Below, piece by piece: positions 15,358-24,175 of a stretch of 39,797 nt of DNA (the stretch's first letter is position 1; each line of letters starts with the position of its first letter). Both the position numbers and the translations under genes were made by a program. The DNA is taken from contig NZ_QRCU01000069.1 in the NCBI RefSeq assembly GCF_003369445.1, positions 1 to 39,797 on the forward strand, given 5' to 3'. Under the pieces are notes generated by a model that was not told the origin of the DNA, did no database searches, and saw nothing but the letters and a program-made list of their open reading frames with translations. Source of the stretch: Arthrobacter silvisoli (GTDB lineage Bacteria; Actinomycetota; Actinomycetes; Actinomycetales; Micrococcaceae).

Positions 15358-16719
15358 TCAGGGGAGCGGCGGCAGGGCCTTGCGGTAGAGCCAAGGCTCC
15401 AGGATGGCCGCGCAGTCCAGTCCGGGCACGCAGCTGTCCGCCGTGGCCACGAACTGCTCCGTGGACACCGAACCGTGCTTGAAGTCGGCCGTCCAGCGGC
15501 GGAGCAGGCCGAAGAACGCCTCGTCACCGCAGGCCGTCCGCACCGCGTGCAGGGCCAGGGCGCCGCGCTTGTAGACGCGGTCGTCAAACATGAGCCTTGG
15601 CCCGGGATCGCCCACCAGCAGGTCCTGGGCTTCGCCGGCGAGCTTCCGGTGTGCCGCCGCCGCCCGCTCGGCCAGCGGCATTACCCGGGCCTCTTCGGAC
15701 CAGATCCACTCCGCGTAGCAGGCGAAACCTTCGTGCAGCCAGATGTCCTTCCAACTGGACACGGTCAGCGAGTTCCCGAACCACTGGTGCGACAGTTCAT
15801 GCGCGATCAGCCGCTGGGATTCCCACTCCTGCCCCAGGTGGTTGCGGCCGAAGATCGAGAGCGTCTGGGCCTCCAGGGGGATCTCGAGCTCGTCCTCGGT
15901 GACCACTGCCGTGTATTCCTGGAAGGGGTAGGGGCCGAAACAGTCCACGAAGGTGCGCATCATGTGGCGTTGCCGGGCGAGGCCTTCGCGGGCAATGGCC
16001 GCCATGAGCGGGGTGGCTGCGAGGTACTGCGGGACGGCGGCCGGCCGGGGCGCGTCCGCATGGTGCAGCGCCTCCGCCTCAGGGGACAGCGGCAGCAGTT
16101 CGTAGCGGCCGATCTGCACCGTGGCCAGGTATGTCGGCATCGGATCGAGCTGTTCGTACACCCAGGTTTCGCGGCTGGACTTGCGGCTGTGGGAAATGAG
16201 GCGCCCGTTGCAGACGACCCGGTAGTTGTCGTCCGTGGTGACGCTGATCAGGTAGCTGGATTTGTGCCGCGGGTGGTCGTTGCAGGGGAACCAGGACGCT
16301 GCGCCGTTCGGCTGCCCGGCGACCAGCACGCCGTCGTCCAGTTCCTCCCAGCCGACCTCGCCCCACAGGCCCCGGCGTGGGCGTGGGTTGCCCTCGTAGC
16401 GCACCTCCACGGTGAAGGATTGCCGTGCCTTCAGGGGATCCTTGGGAGTGATGACCAGGTGCTCGCCCCGGGAGCCGAACTTGGGCGGCTTCTTCCCGTC
16501 CACCAGCACCTTGGCGGCTTTGAAGCCCACCAGGTCGAGCACGATCTGCTGCGCGTCCTTCAGGGCAACGCAGCGCAGCACCGCGCGTCCGCTGAGCCAG
16601 TTGCTGCCGAGGGCATAGTCCAGGTCGAGTTCGTAGCGTTCCACCCTGAAATCCAGGCTGCCGTGCTGCAGGGTGTAGCGGTCCGCCGCGGTACCGGGTG
16701 CTGTCTCGTTACGGGTCAT
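15358..16719 (-). CDS. M1 family zinc metallopeptidase next to the Pls-type synthetase
   Basis: A 453-residue gluzincin aminopeptidase. The zinc site is [10 protein letters not shown] (H307, E308, H311) with the third ligand E330 exactly 18 residues later in 'WLHEGF', and the proton-donor tyrosine is probably that in '[12 protein letters not shown]' near 387-391. The usual GxMEN exopeptidase motif is replaced by 'EIPLEAQ' (279-285), which keeps the glutamate (E283). The protein lacks the large C-terminal helical domain of PepN (about 870 residues). No signal peptide is seen. It lies 32 nt after the synthetase stop codon on the same strand. Streptomyces epsilon-poly-lysine producers have a zinc aminopeptidase that degrades the polymer, so a polymer-trimming role is a reasonable inference, but general peptide cleavage is equally possible. 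Confidence 0.9.
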   Translation of the reverse strand: MTRNETAPGTAADRYTLQHGSLDFRVERYELDLDYALGSNWLSGRAVLRCVALKDAQQIVLDLVGFKAAKVLVDGKKPPKFGSRGEHLVITPKDPLKARQSFTVEVRYEGNPRPRRGLWGEVGWEELDDGVLVAGQPNGAASWFPCNDHPRHKSSYLISVTTDDNYRVVCNGRLISHSRKSSRETWVYEQLDPMPTYLATVQIGRYELLPLSPEAEALHHADAPRPAAVPQYLAATPLMAAIAREGLARQRHMMRTFVDCFGPYPFQEYTAVVTEDELEIPLEAQTLSIFGRNHLGQEWESQRLIAHELSHQWFGNSLTVSSWKDIWLHEGFACYAEWIWSEEARVMPLAERAAAAHRKLAGEAQDLLVGDPGPRLMFDDRVYKRGALALHAVRTACGDEAFFGLLRRWTADFKHGSVSTEQFVATADSCVPGLDCAAILEPWLYRKALPPLP

Positions 16720-16725
16720 GGTGCT

Positions 16726-16731
16726 ACGCTA
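16726..16731 (-). promoter_or_regulatory. -10 element of a possible leaderless promoter (M1 peptidase)
   Basis: On the minus strand TAGCGT (16731-16726) is followed by 6 nt and ATG 16719. It lies in the 32-nt gap after the synthetase gene, so the peptidase may also be transcribed alone. Confidence 0.4.
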
Positions 16732-16751
16732 CCGGCCGCACGGCCAGCAGT

Positions 16752-19700
16752 TTACGGACCCGCCCAGGGGCTGACCGGGTTGCCCATCCAGTAAGTCCCC
16801 GCCGGGACGGCCTCGCCGCGCATGACCAACGACGCCGGTCCCACGGTTCCGCCGTTGCCGATGCTGGCCTGGGGCAGGATGACGCCGTGCGGGCCCATGG
16901 TGGCGCCGTCCTCGAGGACCACGGTGTCGATAGCCATGATGCGGTCGTGGAACAGGTGGGTCTGCACCACGCAGCCCCGGTTAACGGTGGAACTCCTGCC
17001 CAGGCGCACCAGGTCTGCTTCGGGAAGCCAGTAGCTCTCGCACCAGGTGCCGCGGCCGATTTTCGCGCCGAGGCCGCGCAGCCACCACACCAGCGCGGGC
17101 GTCCCGGCGGCGGCGCGGGCAAACCAGGGGGCACTGACCATTTCGATGAAGGTGTCCACCACCTCATTGCGCCAGATGAACGGGCTCCACAGCGGATGTG
17201 CGCCCGACGTGATCCGGCCCACCAGCAGCCATTTCGCCACCACGGAACTGAGCGCGGCCGCGGCGCCGGCAAGCAGCAAAACCACCCCGCCCAGCAGGGC
17301 GGCCACCCAGTAGGACGTGCCGGACGCGATCCAATCGAGCGTCAGCATGACCCCGACGGCGATGCCCGCTGTCAGCATGACCGGCAGCAGGCGGCAGAGT
17401 TCCCACAGCCCGCGCCGGGTCTTCAGGGAAAGCGAGGGGTTGAAGGTGAGGCTCTTGTCGGCGTCGACCACGGTACGCCGGAGGCGCACCGGCGGGCTGC
17501 CCAGCCACGAGGTGCCGGACTTCGCCTTCGCCGGGGTGGCGGACAGCACCGCCACCAGCGAGTTCTTGGGCACGCTGCGGCCGGCGGCGGTCATGCCGGA
17601 GTTGCCGAGGAAGGAACGCTTGCCGATCTTGGCCGGGGCGATCTTGATCCAGCCGCCGCCCAGTTCATAGGAGGCCACCATAGTGTCATCGGCCAGGAAC
17701 GCGCCGTCGCCGATGGTCGTCATCTTCGGCAGGAGCAGCACGGTGGACGCTTCGACGTTCCGGCCCACCGTGGCCCCGAGCAGGCGCAGCCACAGCGGAG
17801 TGAAGAGGCTGGCGTAGATCGGGAACAGCAGGTCCCGCGCCATGTCCAGTACCCGTTCCGTGGCCCAAACCTGCCAGCCGGCCCGGCTGTGGACCCGGTA
17901 GTAGCCCTCCTTGAGGCCCAGGCCGAGCAGGCGTGTTGCCGCCAGGATCAGCAGCATGTTGCACAGGAACCAGGCCAGCGCCGCGAAGGGCACGGAAAGC
18001 AGCAGCTCGGGCAGGGCCGACTGCAGCGAGGACTCGCCGCGGACGAAGGCAAGCACCACCAGGGCACCGGCGAACGCCGATGCATAGGGGATCAGGGCGA
18101 GCAGCGCGGAGGCACCGGCGAATGCCGCGAACCAGGAATGCCGGACGAAACCGGAGATGGCCGGGGCTTCGGGCCACTCGTTCTTCGCCTTGCCGAGGCG
18201 TTCAGCCGGCGAGCCGGCCACCAGGTGGCCGGCCTTGACCTTGCCGAGCACCGCGGACCCTGCCTCCACGCGCGCACCGGCGCCGATGCGGGTGCCGGGC
18301 ATGAGCGTGCTCCGGGCGCCGACCGTGGCGCCGGGACCGACGTGGATTTCGCCGATGTGCACCGAATCGCCGTCGACCCACCAACCGGAGAGGTCCACCT
18401 CCGGTTCGATGTTGCTGCCGCTGCCCAAGGTCAGCAGGCCGGTAACCGGGGGCACCGAATGCAGGTGTACGTTGTTGCCGATCTTCGCGCCCAGGGCCCG
18501 GGCGTAATAGGGAACCCAGGGGGCGCTTGCCAGGCTGACGGCGCCGGCCAGGTCCTGGACCTGTTCGGCCAGCCACAGCCGCAGGTGCACCTTTCCTGCG
18601 CGAGGGTAGCTGCCGGGCTTGAGTCCGCGCAGCAGGATCCGGGCCGCCCCGACGGCGATCGCCATCCGTCCCAGCGGGCTGACGAACACCAGCCAGGACG
18701 CGAGGATCCACCACCACGACACCACGGGGGCCGCGGTGAAGCCTGCAAAATCGGCCAGCAGCCGGTTGCCGGCCATCAGGTAGGTCAGCCAGCGCATGCC
18801 TGTGAGGATGTTCAGGACGATGCCCATCAGCGTCTGGAACAGCTGCGACTTCGGCGCGGTGGGACGCACGGGGCGTTCGACGGCGGCGGCCGGCGTGCCG
18901 CCGTCGGGCAGTGACTGCCGGGCCGCTTCGATGAGGGCGCCGACGCGCGGCGTCGCGTAGATTTCCGCCACCGTGATGGTGGGGTAGCGGACGCGCAGGG
19001 CCGAGACGAGCTGGGCCGCGGCGAGGGAGCCGCCGCCGTAGGCGAAGAAGTCGGCGTCCAGGGAGGTCACGGGGGAGCCGAGGACGGACTCCCACTGTTC
19101 CACGATCCAGGCGGCATCGTCGGGAAGGTTCAGCGGTGCCTTCTCCGCGTCGCCGGCCACGGCGCCCGGCAGCGGCCAGGGAAGGGCATGACGGTTCACC
19201 TTGCCGCTGGTCTTGGTCGGCAGGGAGTCCACCACCGCCAGCAACGGAACCAAGGCCGCCGGAAGGCTCTCCGCCAGCAGGGTGCGGGCCGCTGCCAGGT
19301 CAGGCTCCACCGCCTCTGCGGGAACGAGGTAACCCACCAGGATCTGGTTCCCGGCCGCCGTCGTGCGTACGGCGGCGGCAGCTCCCGCGATGCCCGGCAG
19401 CGCCTGCAGTGCGGCGTCCACCTCGCCGAGTTCGATCCGGCGGCCGCCCAGTTTTACCTGTTCGTCGGCACGGCCCTGGAAGATCAGTCCAGCGCGCTCG
19501 TAGCGCACCAGGTCGCCGGAACGGTAAGCGCGGACCCAGCCCAAGGATGGCATTGGCGCGTACTTTTCGGCGTCCTTGGCCGGATCCAGGTAGCGGGCCA
19601 GCCCGACGCCGCCGATGATCAGTTCGCCGGTTTCGCCTTCCGGCACCGGGACACCGGAAGGATCGACGACGGCGAGGTCCCAGCCGTCCAGCGGCAGCCC

Positions 19701-20684
19701 GATCCGGACGGGGCCGGGGCCGCCCAGCGCGGCGGCGCAGGCAACGACGGTCGCCTCGGTGGGCCCGTAGGTGTTCCAGACCTCGCGGCCGTCCACGGCC
19801 AGGCGTTCGGCCAGTTCCGGCGGGCAGGTTTCGCCGCCGAAGATCAACAGCCTGACGTTCTCTAGGGCTTCGGCAGGCCACAGGGCCGCCAAGGTGGGCA
19901 CGGTGGACACCACCGATATGCCGTGGTTGATGAGCCACGGTCCGAGGTCCATGCCGGAACGTACCAGGGCCCGCGGGGCCGGGACCAGGCAGGCGCCGTG
20001 CCGCCAGGCCAGCCACATTTCCTCGCACGAGGCGTCGAAGGCCACGGACAGGCCTGCGAGCACCCGGTCCTGCGTGCCGATCGGTTCCCCTTGCAGGAAC
20101 AGCCGTGCCTCGGCGTCAACGAAGGCGGCCGAGGAACGGTGCTGCACGGCAACGCCCTTGGGGGTGCCGGTGGAGCCTGAGGTGAAGATGATCCAGGAGT
20201 CGTCGTCCAGGCCGGGTTTCCGGGGTGCGGGGAAGGGTGCCGGGCGCTCGCCGAAGACTGCTACGGCAAGGCCGCCGGTCACGATGCCGGCAACACCGGC
20301 CTCCCCGAAGACAAGGGAGGCGCGTTCCTCGGGGTCGTCGGCGTCCACCGGCACGTACGCGGCGCCCACCGCCAGGATGCCGAGGATCGCCACGTACAGT
20401 TCGTTGCGGCCGGACGGGATCCGGACGCCGACCCTGTCGCCGGCGCCCAGGCCGCGGCCGTGCAGGGTCCGGCCGAAGGCGCGGACCGCATTGAGAAGTT
20501 CGGCGTAACTGAGCGATTTGTTGCCGTCGTCCAGTGCCGAGGCCTCGGGGAAACGGCGCGCGGTGTCCTCAAGGATGTCCACCAGCGTGCGCTGCGGGGG
20601 TGCTGCGGCGCCGGGAAGCTGCGCCAGGAAGGCGCCACCCGTGATGCCCGGGACCGGGGCCCCGATGAATTGCTCCTGTGTCAC
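16752..20684 (-). CDS. Pls/PosA-type membrane non-ribosomal peptide synthetase, predicted lysine-activating
   Basis: A 1310-residue single-module synthetase with the architecture of epsilon-poly-L-lysine synthetase (about 1319 residues in Streptomyces albulus). The adenylation domain (about 30-510) has TSGSTGTPKG, FDASCEEMW, NTYGPTEAT, YRSGDL, GRADEQVKLGGRRIELGE and K495 in 'TKTSGKVNR'. The carrier domain has 'DFFAYGGGSL' with Ser553. Three pairs of membrane helices (about 653-690, 847-918, 1100-1155) alternate with three cytosolic left-handed-beta-helix-like domains (C1 about 735-830, C2 about 965-1070, C3 about 1200-1310). Aligning to GrsA gives pocket residues D217 A218 E221 S260 I281 G283 T305 V313 V314 K495, almost the BacB lysine code. 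There is no classical condensation or thioesterase domain. GTG 20684 is preferred to ATG 20753: the extra 23 codons are rich in rare codons (TTA, ATA, TGT) and contain a terminator-like hairpin. Confidence 0.9.
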   Translation of the reverse strand: MTQEQFIGAPVPGITGGAFLAQLPGAAAPPQRTLVDILEDTARRFPEASALDDGNKSLSYAELLNAVRAFGRTLHGRGLGAGDRVGVRIPSGRNELYVAILGILAVGAAYVPVDADDPEERASLVFGEAGVAGIVTGGLAVAVFGERPAPFPAPRKPGLDDDSWIIFTSGSTGTPKGVAVQHRSSAAFVDAEARLFLQGEPIGTQDRVLAGLSVAFDASCEEMWLAWRHGACLVPAPRALVRSGMDLGPWLINHGISVVSTVPTLAALWPAEALENVRLLIFGGETCPPELAERLAVDGREVWNTYGPTEATVVACAAALGGPGPVRIGLPLDGWDLAVVDPSGVPVPEGETGELIIGGVGLARYLDPAKDAEKYAPMPSLGWVRAYRSGDLVRYERAGLIFQGRADEQVKLGGRRIELGEVDAALQALPGIAGAAAAVRTTAAGNQILVGYLVPAEAVEPDLAAARTLLAESLPAALVPLLAVVDSLPTKTSGKVNRHALPWPLPGAVAGDAEKAPLNLPDDAAWIVEQWESVLGSPVTSLDADFFAYGGGSLAAAQLVSALRVRYPTITVAEIYATPRVGALIEAARQSLPDGGTPAAAVERPVRPTAPKSQLFQTLMGIVLNILTGMRWLTYLMAGNRLLADFAGFTAAPVVSWWWILASWLVFVSPLGRMAIAVGAARILLRGLKPGSYPRAGKVHLRLWLAEQVQDLAGAVSLASAPWVPYYARALGAKIGNNVHLHSVPPVTGLLTLGSGSNIEPEVDLSGWWVDGDSVHIGEIHVGPGATVGARSTLMPGTRIGAGARVEAGSAVLGKVKAGHLVAGSPAERLGKAKNEWPEAPAISGFVRHSWFAAFAGASALLALIPYASAFAGALVVLAFVRGESSLQSALPELLLSVPFAALAWFLCNMLLILAATRLLGLGLKEGYYRVHSRAGWQVWATERVLDMARDLLFPIYASLFTPLWLRLLGATVGRNVEASTVLLLPKMTTIGDGAFLADDTMVASYELGGGWIKIAPAKIGKRSFLGNSGMTAAGRSVPKNSLVAVLSATPAKAKSGTSWLGSPPVRLRRTVVDADKSLTFNPSLSLKTRRGLWELCRLLPVMLTAGIAVGVMLTLDWIASGTSYWVAALLGGVVLLLAGAAAALSSVVAKWLLVGRITSGAHPLWSPFIWRNEVVDTFIEMVSAPWFARAAAGTPALVWWLRGLGAKIGRGTWCESYWLPEADLVRLGRSSTVNRGCVVQTHLFHDRIMAIDTVVLEDGATMGPHGVILPQASIGNGGTVGPASLVMRGEAVPAGTYWMGNPVSPWAGP

Positions 20685-20700
20685 TTCAAGATCTTTGCCT

Positions 20701-20737
20701 ATGAAAATGAACAAACGGGGACACAGGGCGTGTCCGT
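20701..20737 (-). terminator. Terminator-like hairpin between quinone oxidoreductase and synthetase genes
   Basis: On the minus strand GGACAC pairs with GTGTCC around a 5-nt loop, extended by outer pairs past a CC bulge, and is followed by the U-rich TTTGTTCATTTT. It lies between the stop of the oxidoreductase (20775) and GTG 20684 of the synthetase. It either ends the upstream transcript or attenuates the synthetase. Confidence 0.5.
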
Positions 20738-20774
20738 GTAACCGGGCCGTCATATTCAGCGGGCCCGCGGGAAC

Positions 20775-21740
20775 TCAAGGAACCAGCAGGACCTTGCCGG
20801 TGGTCTTGCGGCCTTCGAGGTCGCGGTGCGCCTGGGCTGCCTCGGGCAACGGGTAGCGGGCGCCGATCCGGACCTTGAGCGAGCCTTTGGCGGCGGCGTC
20901 GAAGATCTCGGCCGAGCGCCAGTGGCGTTCCTGCGCGTTCTGCAGGAAGTGGCCTACGGTGGGACGGGTGAGGCTGAGGGAGCCGCCGGCGTGAAGCCGC
21001 ATCGGGTCGACCGGCGGAACAGGGCCGGACGCGGCGCCGTACAGGACCATCGAACCGCGGACCCGCAGGCTCTCCAGCGAGGCGTCGAACGTGTCCTTGC
21101 CGACGCCGTCGAACACCGCGTGCACGCCTTCGCCGTCGGTCAGTTCGCGGACTTTCCGTGCGAACCCGTCGTAGCGGAGCACGACGTCGGCCCCCGCCTC
21201 GCGGGAGAGCGTTTCCTTCTCGTCGGTGGACACGGTGGTGATCACCCGGGCCCCGCGGGCCTTGAGCAACTGGGTCAGGAGGAGGCCCACGCCGCCCGCA
21301 CCGGCATGCGCGAGCACCGTCTGGCCGGGCTCCACCCGGAAGGAGGAGTTCATGAGGAAATGCGCGGTTATGCCCTGCAGCGGGAGGGCTGCTGCCGTGA
21401 AATCGTCGACGCTGTCCGGAACGGGCAGTGCCTTCTGTTCGTCGATGAGCGTGTACCCGGCGTAGCTGCGGGCGCCTTCCGCCGTGGCCACGCGGTCCCC
21501 GACGCTGAAAAGTTCGACGTCGTCGCCCACGGCTTCCACGGTTCCGGAGCATTCGGAGCCCGGCACGAAGGGGAACGCCACCTTGTAAAGGCCGCTGCGC
21601 TGGTAGGTTTCGACGAAGTTGACGCCGGTGGCGGCGACCTTGACCAGGAGCTGTCCCGCCCCCGGAACCGGCATTTCCGCCTCTCGGTATTCGAGTACTT
21701 CGGGTCCTCCGGGTTGCCGGGCGATGATGGCGTGCGTCAT
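20775..21740 (-). CDS. Zinc-independent quinone oxidoreductase / MDR-family reductase
   Basis: A 321-residue medium-chain reductase of the NAD(P)H:quinone oxidoreductase type. The GroES-like N-domain ('GVNFVETYQRSGLY', 'VPGSECSGTVEAVG') lacks the zinc cysteines of alcohol dehydrogenases. The Rossmann domain has 'VLAHAGAGGVGLLLTQLLKARGARV', and the C-terminus 'YPLPEAAQAHRDLEGRKTTGKVLL' is the usual ending. The frame is open 52 codons further upstream, but ATG 21740 is chosen because AAAGGAGA precedes it. Physiological substrate unknown. It lies upstream of the synthetase on the same strand, but a terminator-like hairpin separates them. Confidence 0.92.
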   Translation of the reverse strand: MTHAIIARQPGGPEVLEYREAEMPVPGAGQLLVKVAATGVNFVETYQRSGLYKVAFPFVPGSECSGTVEAVGDDVELFSVGDRVATAEGARSYAGYTLIDEQKALPVPDSVDDFTAAALPLQGITAHFLMNSSFRVEPGQTVLAHAGAGGVGLLLTQLLKARGARVITTVSTDEKETLSREAGADVVLRYDGFARKVRELTDGEGVHAVFDGVGKDTFDASLESLRVRGSMVLYGAASGPVPPVDPMRLHAGGSLSLTRPTVGHFLQNAQERHWRSAEIFDAAAKGSLKVRIGARYPLPEAAQAHRDLEGRKTTGKVLLVP

Positions 21741-21862
21741 GGCTCTCCTTTGCTCCGGGCAGGTCGTTCCGCGCCCGGTCCACTCAACCATCCTAGGGAG
21801 GGACGCTGGGAACATGCCTATCAGGCGTGCCGCCGGCGGAGTCCCTGTCAGCCGCAGGCGGC

Positions 21863-22951
21863 TCAGCGCCGGCCGTGCACCGAAGCCACCGGACAATCGA
21901 AACCGCGGCCCGCGGACAGCCCTACGTCGTTGAGGTAGCGGACCACGATTCCATAGGACTGCATGAGGCTGGTCTCGGTGTAGGGAATGGAATGGGTGGC
22001 GCAGAAGTTCCGCACGATTGCCGCAGCGCGGTGAAGTTGCGGGCGGGCCATGTCCGGGAAGAGGTGGTGCTCCACCTGACGGTTCAGCCCGCCCAGCAGG
22101 AAGTCCATGAACGGGCCGCCGGAAATGTTCCGTGAGGTCAGGACCTGACGGCTCAGGAAGTCCACCCGGCTGTCCGCCGGCAGCACGGGCATGCCCTTGT
22201 GGTTCGGTGCGAAGGAGGCACCCATGTAGAAGCCGTACACCACGATCTGGACCCCGAGGAAGGCAAAGGCCATGCCCAGGGGCAGGAAGGCGAACGCAAG
22301 TACCGGAAGGGCGAGGAGGCGGGTCAGCAGGATCGGCGCTTCCACCCAGCGGTGCCGGACGGTGCCGCGACCGAGGACAAAGCGCAAAGAGTCAAACTGC
22401 AGGCTGATTCCCAACAGGCCGAGCAAAGGGAAAAAGAACCAGCCCTGCTTGCGGGTCAGGAAGGCGAAGCGTCCCTTGCGGGCCGCCGCAGCTTCCCTGT
22501 AGAACACCAATGCGTTGTTCTTGATGTCCGGATCCTTGGAGATCACATTGGGGTGGTTGTGGTGGGCGCCGTGCTTCTGCTCCCACCAGGAGAAGCTGAT
22601 CCCTGCGACGCCGGTGGCCAGGAGCCGTGCGGACCAGTCGTTGGCCTTGCGGGAAGCGAAGATCTGCTTGTGGCCCGCTTCGTGCGCCAGGAAGCTCAAC
22701 TGGGTGCAGAAGATGCCGATTGCGGCTGCGATGAGGAGCTGGAACCAGGAATCGCCGATCAGGGCGAATCCCAGCCATGTGGCGGACATGAGGGCCATGA
22801 GTCCTGCGAAGAGCCAGATGTAGAAACCGCGGCGGCGTTCCAGCAGGCCTGCGGCGCGGACGCTCTTGAGCAGCTCGGAATAGCTGCGGACCATGGGGTT
22901 GGGCTGGATGGCGCGTGTTTTCGGGCGCTCAGCGGTGGATGTGGGTGACAT
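21863..22951 (-). CDS. Membrane fatty-acid (acyl) desaturase
   Basis: A 362-residue di-iron desaturase introducing a double bond into acyl chains of CoA or lipid substrates. The three histidine boxes are HEAGH (90-94), HGAHH (127-131) and QVEHH (292-296); the Q-x-x-H-H third box is typical of front-end/linoleoyl-type desaturases. Four to six hydrophobic segments cluster at about 44-88 and 170-245. No cytochrome b5 domain is fused, so an external electron donor is needed. Closest in layout to mycobacterial DesA3-like enzymes. ATG 22951 has only a weak upstream GGGG. Its promoter shares the 192-nt divergent region with argC. Such enzymes adjust membrane fluidity; regulation is not visible. Confidence 0.92.
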   Translation of the reverse strand: MSPTSTAERPKTRAIQPNPMVRSYSELLKSVRAAGLLERRRGFYIWLFAGLMALMSATWLGFALIGDSWFQLLIAAAIGIFCTQLSFLAHEAGHKQIFASRKANDWSARLLATGVAGISFSWWEQKHGAHHNHPNVISKDPDIKNNALVFYREAAAARKGRFAFLTRKQGWFFFPLLGLLGISLQFDSLRFVLGRGTVRHRWVEAPILLTRLLALPVLAFAFLPLGMAFAFLGVQIVVYGFYMGASFAPNHKGMPVLPADSRVDFLSRQVLTSRNISGGPFMDFLLGGLNRQVEHHLFPDMARPQLHRAAAIVRNFCATHSIPYTETSLMQSYGIVVRYLNDVGLSAGRGFDCPVASVHGRR

Positions 22952-23094
22952 ATGTGCTTGTGCCCCGTATCGCTAACGGGCAACGCTGCATCCGACGTTC
23001 GGACTGCACGGTCTGGATCACCCTTCATCCAGCATACGCTCCGCGCGCAAGGTCCCGCCCGGCATGCGGACGTGGACGGACCCAAGGATTCAGG

Positions 23095-23129
23095 CATGCA
23101 TAAATATCGGCAACCGTGCATAGTTTTGC
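23095..23129. promoter_or_regulatory. ARG-box-like operators upstream of argC
   Basis: Two AT-rich half-palindromic sites: CATGCATAAATATCGGCA (23095-23112) and GTGCATAGTTTTGC (23116-23129). The first shares the core TG(C/T)ATAAATA with the site before argG. Their place just upstream of the argC -10 suits repression by ArgR with arginine. Confidence 0.6.
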
Positions 23130-23131
23130 TG

Positions 23132-23143
23132 TACAGTGGTGCC
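23132..23143 (+). promoter_or_regulatory. -10 element of a leaderless promoter (argC operon)
   Basis: TACAGT (23132-23137) ends 6 nt before ATG 23144, and no Shine-Dalgarno is present. The ARG-box-like sites immediately precede it. Confidence 0.6.
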
Positions 23144-24175
23144 ATGACTATTTCTGTTGCCGTTTCCGGGGCCAGCGGTTACGCCGGCGGGGAGGTGCTG
23201 CGCATCCTGGCGGGCCACCCCGACGTCACCATCGGCGCCATCACAGCGCACAGCAACGCCGGTTCCAGACTAGGGGAGTTGCAGCCGCATCTCCATGGCC
23301 TGGCGAGCCGGATTCTCGAAGACACGTCGGTGGAGAACCTTTCCGGCCACGACGTCGTGTTCCTTGCCCTGCCGCATGGCGCCTCGGCGGAAATCGCGGC
23401 CCAATTGCCCGAAGGAACCCTGGTGATCGACGCCGGAGCGGACCACCGCCTCGAGGATCCCGCCGCTTGGGAAAAGTTCTACGGTTCCGCCCATGCCGGG
23501 ACCTGGCCCTACGGCCTCCCGGAACTGCCCGGCCAGCGGGAGAAGCTCAAGGGCGCCAAGCGCATCGCCGTCCCCGGCTGCTACCCGACCTCGGCCCTGC
23601 TCGCCCTCACGCCAGGTTTCGCCAACAAGCTCCTGCTGCCGGACGACGTCGTGATCGTTTCGGCCTCCGGAACCTCCGGTGCCGGAAAGGCCGCCAAGGT
23701 CAACCTCATCGGCTCCGAAATCATGGGATCCATGAGCCCCTACGGCGTAGGCGGCGGGCACCGCCACACTCCCGAAATCGAACAGGGCCTGTCCAATGCG
23801 GCAGGGGAGCAGGTCACGGTGTCCTTCACGCCCACCCTCGCCCCGATGAGCCGCGGCATCCTTACCACCGCCACCGCCAAGGCAAAGCCCGGCACCACCG
23901 CCGCGGAGCTCCGCCAGGCCTGGGCCGAAGCCTACGACGACGAGCCCTTCGTCCACCTGCTGCCCGAGGGCCAGTGGCCCACCACCAAGTCGGTGCAGGG
24001 CTCCAACCACGCCGTCATGCAACTGGCCTTCGACGACCACACGGGCCGTGTGATCGTCACCAGCGCCATCGACAACCTCACCAAGGGAACCGCCGGCGGA
24101 GCCGTGCAGTCCATGAACATCGCCCTCGGCCTGGACGAAAGCGCCGGCCTGAACCTGCAAGGAGTCGCACCGTGA
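23144..24175 (+). CDS. argC: N-acetyl-gamma-glutamyl-phosphate reductase
   Basis: Third step of arginine synthesis: NADPH-dependent reduction of N-acetylglutamyl phosphate to the semialdehyde. The Rossmann motif is '[15 protein letters not shown]' at the N-terminus and the catalytic cysteine is in '[13 protein letters not shown]' (Cys near 146). '[20 protein letters not shown]' carries the conserved His. Length 343 is typical. The frame is open upstream, but ATG 23144 is chosen from the family start ([12 protein letters not shown]) and the -10 six nt before it. First gene of argCJBDFR, overlapping argJ by 4 nt (GTGA). Confidence 0.97.
   Translation: MTISVAVSGASGYAGGEVLRILAGHPDVTIGAITAHSNAGSRLGELQPHLHGLASRILEDTSVENLSGHDVVFLALPHGASAEIAAQLPEGTLVIDAGADHRLEDPAAWEKFYGSAHAGTWPYGLPELPGQREKLKGAKRIAVPGCYPTSALLALTPGFANKLLLPDDVVIVSASGTSGAGKAAKVNLIGSEIMGSMSPYGVGGGHRHTPEIEQGLSNAAGEQVTVSFTPTLAPMSRGILTTATAKAKPGTTAAELRQAWAEAYDDEPFVHLLPEGQWPTTKSVQGSNHAVMQLAFDDHTGRVIVTSAIDNLTKGTAGGAVQSMNIALGLDESAGLNLQGVAP

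Noticed and set aside
16698..18914. 738-codon open frame on the plus strand opposite the synthetase gene
   Set aside because: Low-complexity His/Gly/Arg/Gln-rich translation typical of antisense frames in high-GC DNA; the minus strand has clear conserved domains.
20685..20753. ATG at 20753 as start of the synthetase
   Set aside because: The extra 23 codons use rare TTA, ATA and TGT codons, lack a ribosome binding site and include a terminator-like hairpin; GTG 20684 fits the family better.
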